From Lentimicrobiaceae bacterium (GTDB lineage Bacteria > Bacteroidota > Bacteroidia > Bacteroidales > JAGONC01): a stretch of 61,540 bases of DNA. The position numbers and the translations under genes are program-made. The notes under the pieces are model-generated. The model saw only the letters and a list, made by a program, of their open reading frames with translations. It was not told the DNA's origin and ran no database searches. The stretch lies in assembly GCA_017993235.1 (NCBI GenBank), contig JAGONC010000019.1, forward strand, positions 1 to 61,540. The letters run 5' to 3'. Every line of letters starts with the position of its first letter. Position 1 is the stretch's first letter. Of the stretch, positions 9,135 through 16,922 are shown one piece after another.

Positions 9135-9503
9135 TTACTTCTTCAGGCTTTCTTTGGATGTCAAAATGATGGATTTGATGATCCTGATGATCTCTTCAAG
9201 GGAAGCCTTCAGTTTATCATAACAGATCTGGTCAACATATTCTGTAGCTCTGATTAAATCAAGCCAATACAAAGTTTCATCTGCTTCTTTCTGAGCAATT
9301 CCCATTTTATGTATAAAATCAGGTTTACTTTCTGCATTATCTGCCTCTCTGACATTGGCGCCGATACTGGTTCCGGATTTCAAAAATTGTCTGCTTAAAA
9401 TAAACTCTCTCTTTTCGTTTACAAGGGTTTTATAGAGTTTCACGACCTCAATGGCAAACTCGAAAGACTTGTCTTTAATTATATTTCCTCCAGCCTTACT
9501 CAT
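9135..9503 (-). CDS. Four-helix-bundle protein (23S rRNA intervening-sequence / Avd-like family)
   Basis: This 122-residue helical protein carries the family signature SRQFLKSGTSIGANVREA near residues 37-54. The family was first named for ORFs inside 23S rRNA intervening sequences and includes the accessory protein Avd of diversity-generating retroelements. No rRNA, reverse transcriptase or template repeat is visible nearby, so neither of those contexts applies. It is 20 bases upstream of hsdS and 53 bases downstream of hsdR, in the same direction, which suggests co-expression with the type I system. Its role is unknown; binding nucleic acid or stabilising HsdS would be guesses. Confidence 0.85.
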   Translation of the reverse strand: MSKAGGNIIKDKSFEFAIEVVKLYKTLVNEKREFILSRQFLKSGTSIGANVREADNAESKPDFIHKMGIAQKEADETLYWLDLIRATEYVDQICYDKLKASLEEIIRIIKSIILTSKESLKK

Positions 9504-9520
9504 TTTTCTATATTAAAAAC

Positions 9521-9555
9521 CATCATTCATCATCCATCATTCATCATTAATCATT
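9521..9555 (+). repeat. Heptanucleotide array between hsdR and the four-helix-bundle gene
   Basis: Five seven-base units: catcatt, catcatc, catcatt, catcatt, aatcatt. They fill most of the 53-base gap. The complementary strand shares an exact 18-base stretch with the array inside hsdS at 8727-8744. Confidence 0.75.
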
Positions 9556-9556
9556 C

Positions 9557-12313
9557 TCAAGCCACTAACACCTCATTCATCTCTTCAATGATCCCCTCCA
9601 TCTCCTTCCCAAACAGCTGGTACATCCTGCCGATGCCACCCAGCGCGTCGAAGGGAGCATAGTCCAGGTCTTCCCTGTCCAGGTGGATGCTATTGGCGAT
9701 GTGATCCTTGATCATCCGCAGCCAGCTCATCTGCTCCTCGGTGAACTTCAGCGTCCCTTCCTGTTTGCGGAACACCCACCGCTGGAAGTTGCGGTTGACG
9801 GTGTCATCATACGGCGTCAGCTGTCCATCCAGCCCAGTCACCCTCCTCATGAGAGATACCAGGGCAATCAGCTCATTCTTCGGGCTGCGGGCATCCACCT
9901 TCTCCACCTGCCTGTACGCCTCCCATACACGGGAAGGTGCCAGGGCAGGTTTCTGCTGCCGGAGCACATCCATCACATCCCTGATCATCGTAAAGGTCAA
10001 CTCCCGTCGTCTGTAAGGCTGATTATAGAAGATGCTGATGGCCAGCAGCTCATCCCTGTGGACTTCCAGAAACTCCCTGAACTCAGCGATGACCTTATCC
10101 GCCTTCTCCTGAGCCTGCTTATCCCACCCCTTGTGGATCAACTCATCTATGTTTATCGTATCCACAAATTGCTCTATGGAGCGCCTGACGTTGTCAATGT
10201 AGTTGACCAGGCCGGCATGGAAGGATTCCTTCGCCCTGTCGATCAGCTTCTCTTTCGCTTCCTCAATCTGGCTGACAGTCACCGGATCCTCCTCCGTCAG
10301 GTGGTACATCTCCCTGGCATGTTCCTCCACCCTGTCAGGATCAAACGGAGCCAGCAGCTCGGTAGTAACACGGTTGATGCTCTTACCGCTGGACAGCTCT
10401 TTGAACTTATCCTTGTCCTTCTCATCCATCTGCTTGTCCAGCCGTGCCAGGCGACTGGCCAGGGAGAGGAAGGTATCCTCATCGCGTGCACCCAGCATCA
10501 CGGCATTAAGCAGATCCTTCAGCGGCACACCCTTCTTGCGCTCCAGCGGACGGCTGTCGGTCTTCAGGCTACGTGTTACCCCGATGGCATCCACGATAAC
10601 AAAGTGCGTCTTGGCAGTGTTGACCGAAGGTGTCACCTGCCTGAGGTCCTCGTAGCTCTGCGTGCGGGTGCCGCGTCCCTTCATCTGCTCGAAGTAGTTC
10701 CTGGACTTCACATCCCTCATGAACAGCAGGCACTCCAGCGGCCTGACATCCGTACCCGTGGCGATCATGTCCACTGTGACAGCGATACGGGGGTTATACT
10801 CGTTGCGGAATTGGGCGAGGATGCTCCTGGGATCCTCTTCCGTCTTGTAGGTCACCTTCTTGCAGAACTCGTTGCCCAGGCCAAACTCCTCCCTGGTGAT
10901 CTGGATGATGTCATCGGCATGGCTGTCGGTCTTGGCAAAGATCAGTGTCTTGGGCACTTCATCACGGCCAGGGAAGATCTCAGAAAGGCTATCCTTGAAG
11001 GCACGGATGATATTTCGAATCTGGCTCGGATTGACCACCTCATCATCCAACTGCCTGCCACTGTAATCAATGTCCTCGTCCAGCAGCGTCCACCGTTTGG
11101 CCCTGGTGAGGCGATTGCGGACATCAATGTACTCCCTGGCTTTGAGCACGGAGCCGTTACGGGTGATCTCCGTCTCAATAATATACACTTCGTACCCGAC
11201 GTTCACTCCGTCTGCCACGGCCTGCTCATGGGAGTACTCGCTCACCAGAACTTCATTGAAGAAGCCGTAGGTACGCTTGTCTGGGGTGGCCGTCAGCCCG
11301 ATCAGGAACGCGTCAAAGTAATCCAGCACCTGTTTCCACACATTGTAGATGGAGCGGTGGCACTCATCGATCACGATGAAGTCGAAGAACTCGGGTGGCA
11401 CCTTCCCGTTATAGACCACGGGCATGGGTTCCCTGGGCTGCCAGGCTGATTCGTTGGGATTCACGTCCTCTGCACCTTCTTCCAGCTCCTCCCCTTTCAG
11501 GATCGAATACAGGCGCTGTATGGTGGAGATGCATACCTGGCTGTCTGCAGGCACATAGGAGGACTTCAGCCGTTGCAGGGCATACAGTTCCGTGAACTTG
11601 CGGTTATCGTCCTGTGGGATGTACTTCATGAACTCCTGCTCGGCCTGTTCGCCCAGGTTGCGGGTGTCGACCAGGAACAGGATGCGTTTGGCATCGCAGA
11701 ACTTCAGCAAGCGGTAGATGGCCGTGATGGCAGTATAGGTCTTCCCGCTGCCTGTTGCCATCTGGATCAGGGCTCTTGGGTGGGACTGACGGAAAGCATC
11801 CTCAAGTCCATGGATGGCTTTATACTGGCACTCACGAAGGCCCTGGTCTGTCAATGCTGGCAGATTATGTAACCGTCTGCGGAGGGACTGGTGCTGGTTG
11901 AACCATTCCTTGAGTGTCTCCGGCTTGAAGAACGTGAACACCTCCCTTGATCTGGGACTGGAATCACGCTTATCTGTGAAGCGGGTAATAATGCCTGTAC
12001 TCTCAAATACGAACGGCAGTTCCTTATTATCGTAGAACTTCAGCTTGCTCTTCGCATAGTCTCCAGATTGTCCTTCCACTTCGGTCAGGTGTTGCCCCTC
12101 CCCTTCCTTCTTAGCTTCGATTATACCCACAGGATGCCTGTTGATAAATAAAACATAGTCGGCAGGTCCTGAGCTGGTCATATACTCCCTGATAGCAATG
12201 CCGGTACCCGCAGAAAAGTTGATCTCGTCCTTGTTCTGCACGATCCAGCCAGTCTGCTCCAGCTGTCGGTCGATCTCTTCCCTTGCCTTCTGTTCGGGTG
12301 TCTGGTATACCAT
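9557..12313 (-). CDS. hsdR: Type I restriction endonuclease / translocase subunit (HsdR)
   Basis: A 918-residue motor and nuclease subunit that translocates and cuts DNA lacking the HsdM modification. The N-terminal nuclease region (PD-(D/E)XK type) shows IIEAKKEG near residue 64. The SF2 helicase follows, with Walker A ATGSGKT at 186-192, DECH at 316-319 and LTATPDKR shortly after. A helical C-terminal region closes the protein. The frame is complete. It is the first gene of the minus-strand cluster; a weak -7-like box lies at 12342-12349. Confidence 0.93.
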   Translation of the reverse strand: MVYQTPEQKAREEIDRQLEQTGWIVQNKDEINFSAGTGIAIREYMTSSGPADYVLFINRHPVGIIEAKKEGEGQHLTEVEGQSGDYAKSKLKFYDNKELPFVFESTGIITRFTDKRDSSPRSREVFTFFKPETLKEWFNQHQSLRRRLHNLPALTDQGLRECQYKAIHGLEDAFRQSHPRALIQMATGSGKTYTAITAIYRLLKFCDAKRILFLVDTRNLGEQAEQEFMKYIPQDDNRKFTELYALQRLKSSYVPADSQVCISTIQRLYSILKGEELEEGAEDVNPNESAWQPREPMPVVYNGKVPPEFFDFIVIDECHRSIYNVWKQVLDYFDAFLIGLTATPDKRTYGFFNEVLVSEYSHEQAVADGVNVGYEVYIIETEITRNGSVLKAREYIDVRNRLTRAKRWTLLDEDIDYSGRQLDDEVVNPSQIRNIIRAFKDSLSEIFPGRDEVPKTLIFAKTDSHADDIIQITREEFGLGNEFCKKVTYKTEEDPRSILAQFRNEYNPRIAVTVDMIATGTDVRPLECLLFMRDVKSRNYFEQMKGRGTRTQSYEDLRQVTPSVNTAKTHFVIVDAIGVTRSLKTDSRPLERKKGVPLKDLLNAVMLGARDEDTFLSLASRLARLDKQMDEKDKDKFKELSSGKSINRVTTELLAPFDPDRVEEHAREMYHLTEEDPVTVSQIEEAKEKLIDRAKESFHAGLVNYIDNVRRSIEQFVDTINIDELIHKGWDKQAQEKADKVIAEFREFLEVHRDELLAISIFYNQPYRRRELTFTMIRDVMDVLRQQKPALAPSRVWEAYRQVEKVDARSPKNELIALVSLMRRVTGLDGQLTPYDDTVNRNFQRWVFRKQEGTLKFTEEQMSWLRMIKDHIANSIHLDREDLDYAPFDALGGIGRMYQLFGKEMEGIIEEMNEVLVA

Positions 12314-12341
12314 TACACGTGGTCTGTGAGGATATCGGCGT

Positions 12342-12373
12342 TAAAGTTACGCAGTTAGCTTATCATTAGCAAG
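12342..12373 (-). promoter_or_regulatory. Possible hsdR promoter
   Basis: On the minus strand TAACTTTA (12342-12349) is one base off the Bacteroidota -7 consensus TAnnTTTG. CTTG (12370-12373) lies 20 bases upstream where a TTTG -33 box is expected. The predicted start falls about 20 bases before hsdR. Confidence 0.3.
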
Positions 12374-12507
12374 TAACAGGAATAATTCTGCTCATTTACA
12401 GGTCGACAATCAATGTCTTAGTTGAGGAGCAGCTAGCTTAAATGTAGCTAAATATGGATACCAATCAGGGTACCATCGTAATATTTACTCAACATCTATT
12501 AAACAAG

Positions 12508-12540
12508 AAAGCCCCACAACATACGCGTTATGAGGCTTTT
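12508..12540 (-). terminator. Terminator downstream of tRNA-Val
   Basis: Reading the minus strand, AAAGCC-T-CATAAC pairs with GTTGTG-G-GGCTTT around a 6-base loop, then continues CTTGTTTAAT. The long stem with a T-rich tail immediately after the tRNA fits an intrinsic terminator. The stem is nearly symmetric and so could also act on the plus strand. Confidence 0.65.
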
Positions 12541-12548
12541 ATCTCCTG

Positions 12549-12623
12549 TGGGGCGTGACAGGATCGAACTGTCGACCTCATGCCTGTCAAGCATGCGCTC
12601 TAAACCAGCTGAGCTAACGTCCC
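12549..12623 (-). tRNA. tRNA-Val (anticodon GAC)
   Basis: A 75-nt cloverleaf on the minus strand. The acceptor arm is GGGACGT/ACGCCCC with one A-C mismatch at the fourth pair, and the D-arm begins GCTCAGCTGG. The anticodon stem CATGC/GCATG holds the loop TTGACAG, giving anticodon GAC (valine, GUC/GUU codons). The T-arm is GACAG-TTCGATC-CTGTC, with discriminator A. The CCA end is not encoded (the genome has ACA). Confidence 0.9.
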
Positions 12624-12631
12624 GTTTCGGA

Positions 12632-12659
12632 ATTGTCAATGGTCAATTTTCAATTTTCA
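12632..12659 (+). repeat. Heptanucleotide array upstream of tRNA-Val
   Basis: Four seven-base units just 5' of the tRNA on its strand, here read on plus: attgtca, atggtca, attttca, attttca. The periodicity then degenerates. Confidence 0.55.
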
Positions 12660-12703
12660 ATATCTCAAAAATCGACAATTATCCCAAAAGAACTAATCAG
12701 CTG

Positions 12704-12738
12704 CAAAATTAGGGGATAATTTTCAGATATGCAACAAA
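12704..12738 (-). promoter_or_regulatory. Candidate tRNA-Val promoter
   Basis: On the minus strand TAATTTTG (12704-12711) matches the Bacteroidota -7 box TAnnTTTG and TTTG (12735-12738) could be the -33 box, with 23 bases between them. The expected start is about 75 bases before the mature tRNA, and the heptanucleotide array falls within the leader. Confidence 0.45.
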
Positions 12739-12846
12739 TATTCCCTGACACATGCACGTTAAAATCAATAAGAACGGATAGCTTTATTTAAATATTTGTA
12801 TTATTGCAGGTCAATTCACATAGGTGCCACTTCTAAATCACAAACC

Positions 12847-13383
12847 ATGAAACGCAACATCATCTTACTGACTGCCGGCCTCTTGTTTATTTCCACGTAT
12901 TTCTACAGCTGCGACCTCCTGGACGTGGAAAAGGAATTCTGGCTCGAACATACGTTCATAGTCCAGGGCAATGATGCCAACTTTGACGAAGATTACCTGC
13001 TGGATGCAGCCGCCGAATCAGATGCCATCGAAGAATACGCCGACCTGATCAAAAGCATCGAAATCCTCCAGGTGACCTATGAAGTAACCTACCATAACGG
13101 ACCCGCCACACAGCAGATCACCCTGGCCACCCTGACCGTCTCCGATGCACTGGGCGGAGGACCGGAAGTGATCGGCGCAGTGGCTAACCAAAACCTGGCT
13201 TCTTTACTGAATAATGTTCAAACGCTGCCCGTCAACCAGGATGGCGTCGACCGCGCTGCCGAACTGATCAAGGAAGCTCCCCACACCTTCCTGCTTAACC
13301 TGATGGGTAACGCTAACGAAACACCCCTGGATTTTAAGGTCAAATTCAGGTTCAAGGTGAAAATGGTGGCGAACCCGACCTGA
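12847..13383 (+). CDS. Lipoprotein of unknown function
   Basis: The ATG at 12847 is preferred over the frame opening 17 codons upstream because it begins a lipoprotein signal peptide (MKRNIILLTAGLLFIS, then the lipobox-like FYSC, lipidated Cys near residue 21). The mature part, about 158 residues, is beta-rich and acidic, with no family I recognise. It is probably periplasmic or outer-membrane anchored. It is followed by a seven-base repeat array; the next gene on the same strand is the endonuclease/phosphatase-fold protein. Confidence 0.75.
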   Translation: MKRNIILLTAGLLFISTYFYSCDLLDVEKEFWLEHTFIVQGNDANFDEDYLLDAAAESDAIEEYADLIKSIEILQVTYEVTYHNGPATQQITLATLTVSDALGGGPEVIGAVANQNLASLLNNVQTLPVNQDGVDRAAELIKEAPHTFLLNLMGNANETPLDFKVKFRFKVKMVANPT

Positions 13384-13387
13384 CGAT

Positions 13388-13457
13388 GAGAGGAGAGAGG
13401 AGAGAGGAGAGAGGAGAGAGGAGAGAGGAGAAAGGAGAAAGGAGACTGGAGAAATAA
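13388..13457 (+). repeat. Heptanucleotide array (GAGAGGA type)
   Basis: Starting five bases after the lipoprotein stop there are six copies of gagagga, two of gaaagga, one gactgga and a final gaaataa. All are in uninterrupted seven-base register. The array is almost purely purine on this strand. Confidence 0.85.
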
Positions 13458-13537
13458 TCTTAAAAAGGGGGGTAACATTTGAGGGTGGTTTGGGATTAAT
13501 GGATAGGAAATATCGATTTTTCTATCCATTTTTCATG

Positions 13538-14710
13538 ATGAGGTACACCATATTCTTTATTGTATGCATGATTTTGTGCAGCCTGATCCCTTTTCATGCT
13601 GTTCCGCAGCAGAAGGGTAAATTCAGGAAGTATTCTGGCGGGACGGAACCGTTGTTCGAAGATTTCAACGATCTGGCAAGGGATTCAGCTGGAATACGAA
13701 TCGTTTTTTATAACCTGGAAAATCTCTATGATCCCTTTAACGATTCGCTGACGAATGACGATGAATTCACGCCTGAAGGCGCAAAGCATTGGAATTATGG
13801 TCGTTATATTACGAAAATCCAGTACCTGGCCAAAAACCTCCTGGCTATCGGTGGCTGGGAGCCTCCGGAGATCATCGGAGTCTGCGAGGCAGAAAACCGG
13901 AATGTTCTCAATAAACTGATTTTTGACACGCCACTGTCCGCTTATCATTACCGGATCATCCACCATGAATCGCCCGACCCAAGAGGCGTGGATGTTGCAC
14001 TCCTTTACCGGCCGGATAAGATCACAGTCCTTTCCGATACGGCCATTCCTGTCGTAATTGTCCCCGACACCGTTGCCCGTACCCGCGATATCCTCTATGC
14101 ACGCCTGCTGGTCATGGGAAAAGATACGCTGCATGTATTCGTCAATCACTGGCCATCGCGCTTTGGAGGTTATATGCAAACGGTTGAAAAAAGGGCTCTG
14201 ACCGCTGCAATCCTTAGAAGATTCGCTGATTCGGTGCAGCACTGCGACTCGCTGGCCAATATCGTCATCATGGGAGACCTGAATGACGATCCGCAGGATG
14301 AGAGCATATCCCGGGTTTTGTTGGCGGGAGACGGGAAGCTGGAGGCAGGAGGCGGGAAGCAGCCTGTACAGGGGAATCCCGACAATGGCGGGGTGACGAG
14401 GGAGCCACCGGAGTCGGACCTGGTTAATCTGATGACGGGGAATACGTTAAGGGGGTATGCAGGAACGCTGAAGCATGGCGAGACGTGGCACACATTCGAT
14501 CAGTTCATTGTCTCACGCGCCCTGGCCATGGGAGCAGGAAACCTGGAGATACCCCTGACTCAGATGCTGATCTTCAGGGCACCTTACCTGCTTGTGGAGG
14601 ATCCAAACCGGTTCGGCAGCAAACTCAACCGTACCTATCTCGGGCCACGGTACCTGGGAGGCTTCAGCGATCACCTACCCATTTTCCTGGATATCACCAT
14701 AAAACATTGA
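13538..14710 (+). CDS. Secreted endonuclease/exonuclease/phosphatase-family protein
   Basis: I chose the ATG at 13538 since it begins a signal peptide (MRYTIFFIVCMILCSLIPF); 13490 also opens the frame. About 390 residues form an EEP fold (DNase I/sphingomyelinase-like metal-dependent phosphodiesterases). Visible motifs are FYNLENLYDP, IGVCEAENR (metal-binding Glu), NHWPSRFGG, MGDLNDDP and a C-terminal FSDHLPIFLDI (catalytic Asp-His). The substrate cannot be told; nucleic acid or phosphoesters are possible. A loop after MGDLNDDP, about residues 263-276, is encoded by a seven-base tandem array (14324-14365) and looks like a low-complexity insertion. Confidence 0.85.
   Translation: MRYTIFFIVCMILCSLIPFHAVPQQKGKFRKYSGGTEPLFEDFNDLARDSAGIRIVFYNLENLYDPFNDSLTNDDEFTPEGAKHWNYGRYITKIQYLAKNLLAIGGWEPPEIIGVCEAENRNVLNKLIFDTPLSAYHYRIIHHESPDPRGVDVALLYRPDKITVLSDTAIPVVIVPDTVARTRDILYARLLVMGKDTLHVFVNHWPSRFGGYMQTVEKRALTAAILRRFADSVQHCDSLANIVIMGDLNDDPQDESISRVLLAGDGKLEAGGGKQPVQGNPDNGGVTREPPESDLVNLMTGNTLRGYAGTLKHGETWHTFDQFIVSRALAMGAGNLEIPLTQMLIFRAPYLLVEDPNRFGSKLNRTYLGPRYLGGFSDHLPIFLDITIKH
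14324..14365 (+). repeat. Heptanucleotide array inside the EEP gene
   Basis: Six units in register: gcgggag, acgggaa, gctggag, gcaggag, gcgggaa, gcagcct. Three units make 21 bases, so whole-array changes by three units keep the reading frame. The encoded stretch is Gly-rich and falls in a presumed surface loop. Confidence 0.65.
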
Positions 14711-14714
14711 AATG

Positions 14715-14733
14715 CACCCCTGATCGGGTGTTT
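14715..14733 (+). terminator. Possible terminator after the EEP gene
   Basis: CACCC and GGGTG form a 5-bp stem with a 6-base loop five bases after the stop codon, followed by TTTCAATTT. The stem is short but correctly placed. Confidence 0.4.
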
Positions 14734-14810
14734 CAATTTGATGCATCCTGATAAAACAGAAGCCTGCCGATTTCTTTTCTCTAACATTCCATTCATATCC
14801 TGAAAAGCCA

Positions 14811-14818
14811 TAATTTTG
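14811..14818 (+). promoter_or_regulatory. Candidate -7 box upstream of gatE
   Basis: TAATTTTG matches the Bacteroidota -7 consensus TAnnTTTG, 37 bases before the gatE start. No clear TTTG -33 element is seen at the expected distance. Confidence 0.4.
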
Positions 14819-14855
14819 AAATCCTTTACCGGAAGGGTTATCAGGAAAGAAAATT

Positions 14856-16865
14856 ATGAAAAAGGGAAAGTTTGATCCTAAGGAAAATTACGCGCAAAGC
14901 CGCGATGCGATCGGATATGTTACGCGCAGGGAGGCCACCCAGGAAGATTACGACCGGATAGGATTTAAATCAGGACTCGAAGTGCATCAGCAGCTGCTGA
15001 CGAAATATAAGCTCTTCTGCCGTTGCCCGGCAGGGATCTTTAATCCTGACCATGATTACGATGCCGAACTGATACGGCATATGCGCCCCACGCTCAGTGA
15101 ACTGGGCGAATATGACGGCACTGCCCTCATGGAGTTCAGGACCAGAAAAGAGATCGTTTACCGCATCAAGAACCAAACTGCCTGCACCTACGATGTGGAT
15201 GACACTCCTCCATTCAGGGTCGACGCTGAAGCACTCAGGATCGCGATGGAAATTTCCTTGCTTTCTAAATTAAACATCGTTGGTGAAGTGCACATCACAC
15301 GGAAGCAATACCTCGATGGAAGCATTCCCACCGGATTTCAGCGGACGGCGATCATCGGGGTGGAAGGGGAAATCCCGTTGAAGAATAAAAAGGTTCGCCT
15401 GATACAGCTCAGTCTGGAAGAAGATGCCTGCCGCGAAATGTGGGATATTGGACACCAGAGGGGCTATAAGACCGATCGGCTCGGCATGCCCCTGATCGAG
15501 ACGGTTACCTACCCGGATTGCCTCAACCCGGAAGAGGTGCGGGAAGCCTGTAACTATATCCGTTTTCTGAACCGGTCGACCGGTAAAGTCCGCACCGGTA
15601 TGGGTGCAGGCCGCGAAGATGTCAACGTGAGTTGCCGTGGAGGTTCACGGGTGGAGATCAAAGGTGTTGCCCATACCCGATGGATACCCGAACTGACACA
15701 CAACGAATGTTTCAGGCAATGGGCATTGCTGCATATCCGTGAGATCATCCAAAAACGCATCAAAAAACCGACGGAATGGAAGATCAATCATAAGGTAATC
15801 TCTTACCATACCTTCAATTTCAGGTATAAACCCATCAAATCGGCTGTCAATAACAAGAACAGGATCATTGCCATTAACCTTCCGGGATTTGAGGGGATCC
15901 TTTCACACTTTACACAGCCCGGAAAAATGTTTGCCGATGAGATCAGCGAACGGCTGAAAGTCATTGCCTGTATCGAAAAACCGCACATGTGCCATTCCGA
16001 AGAATTTACGGCAAACATCCCCCTGAAAGATTGGGATTCCCTGCGGAGACTGCTGAAAGCCAAAGAGGGTGATGCCCAGCTGTTGATCTGGGGACCGGAG
16101 ACGGATATGGCCACAGCGCTTGAAACGGTGGAGGAGCGGTGCCAAATGGCTTTCGAAGGAGTGCCCAACGAAACCCGGAAATCTTTTGAAAATGGCACTA
16201 CGATCTTCGAAAGGGTGCTGCCGGGAGCCGACCGCATGTACCCGGATACGGATTCCGCACCGATACCCCTTGAGGAGGAACATATTGAAAGTATCCGAAA
16301 AGGACTGCCCACCCAGGTCATGGACCGGTACAGACAGCTGAAGGAATGGCAGGTACCTGAAGACACCTACACCTACATCTTTTCAAGGAATCGGTACCCC
16401 GACATCGAGCGGATCGTCACCGAACTTGATTACCCTCCCAGACTCATCGGAACCTTTTTCGGACACCACCTCAAATTCGTTGAAGGACATTACCGGAAAT
16501 CCTCTGAATTTACCTATGATAAAATCTTTGAACTTTTCGACTATCTGAAAGAACATCAACTCGATATCCGGATTGCCGGAGATATGCTCCCGGTCATCTT
16601 TGAACATCCCAAAATGGATCTTGACTCGGTACTGACCAGCATCAGGTTCAAAAGGGTCGGAAGGGATGAGATCCTTGCCAAGGTAGATTTTCTGATCGAG
16701 AAGTTCAAAAAAGTTGGCAACTCGCAGCAAGCCGACGTGGCAGCACGCTGGATCATGGGAGAGCTCCGGGATCTGGCGACAGGAAATGTTGCGCTGGCTG
16801 AGCTTAAAAAGGAAATTGAAAAAAGGTTGCAGGTTGCAGGTTTCAGGTTGCAAGTTCAAAATTGA
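14856..16865 (+). CDS. gatE: Archaeal-type Glu-tRNA(Gln) amidotransferase subunit E
   Basis: This 669-residue subunit would bind mischarged Glu-tRNA(Gln), phosphorylate the glutamate and accept ammonia from GatD to make Gln-tRNA(Gln). The GatB/GatE cradle is marked by GLEVHQQL at 40-47 and DVDDTPP near 113. The middle holds the AspRS-like insertion that distinguishes GatE from GatB, and LPGADRMYPDTDSAP precedes the YqeY-like tail domain (about 500-655). The length slightly exceeds archaeal GatE. The last 10-15 residues (RLQVAGFRLQVQN) are encoded by a seven-base repeat and are probably not ancestral. gatD follows after 57 bases. GatB is excluded by the insertion and by the gatD partner. Confidence 0.9.
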   Translation: MKKGKFDPKENYAQSRDAIGYVTRREATQEDYDRIGFKSGLEVHQQLLTKYKLFCRCPAGIFNPDHDYDAELIRHMRPTLSELGEYDGTALMEFRTRKEIVYRIKNQTACTYDVDDTPPFRVDAEALRIAMEISLLSKLNIVGEVHITRKQYLDGSIPTGFQRTAIIGVEGEIPLKNKKVRLIQLSLEEDACREMWDIGHQRGYKTDRLGMPLIETVTYPDCLNPEEVREACNYIRFLNRSTGKVRTGMGAGREDVNVSCRGGSRVEIKGVAHTRWIPELTHNECFRQWALLHIREIIQKRIKKPTEWKINHKVISYHTFNFRYKPIKSAVNNKNRIIAINLPGFEGILSHFTQPGKMFADEISERLKVIACIEKPHMCHSEEFTANIPLKDWDSLRRLLKAKEGDAQLLIWGPETDMATALETVEERCQMAFEGVPNETRKSFENGTTIFERVLPGADRMYPDTDSAPIPLEEEHIESIRKGLPTQVMDRYRQLKEWQVPEDTYTYIFSRNRYPDIERIVTELDYPPRLIGTFFGHHLKFVEGHYRKSSEFTYDKIFELFDYLKEHQLDIRIAGDMLPVIFEHPKMDLDSVLTSIRFKRVGRDEILAKVDFLIEKFKKVGNSQQADVAARWIMGELRDLATGNVALAELKKEIEKRLQVAGFRLQVQN

Positions 16866-16901
16866 TTTCAACCTGCAACTTGTAACCTGCAACTTGCAAC
16901 A
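16825..16901 (+). repeat. Heptanucleotide hairpin array spanning the gatE stop and gatE-gatD gap
   Basis: The left half has units ggttgca, ggttgca, ggtttca, ggttgca, agttcaa inside gatE. The right half has ttcaacc, tgcaact, tgtaacc, tgcaact, tgcaaca. The two halves are close to reverse complements around 16857-16868, so the transcript can fold into a long hairpin between gatE and gatD. It could attenuate gatD or merely be repeat turnover. Confidence 0.8.
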
Positions 16902-16922
16902 CATTTGTAACATCATTCATTT

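Noticed and set aside
9135..9503. Diversity-generating retroelement, suggested by the Avd-like protein
   Set aside because: No reverse transcriptase and no template/variable repeat pair was seen nearby.
9683..11449. 588-codon plus-strand ORF
   Set aside because: It lies entirely antisense to hsdR, which has clear motifs; the translation has no recognisable domain.
12530..12712. 60-codon ORF on the plus strand
   Set aside because: It overlaps the antisense of tRNA-Val and a repeat; no protein features.
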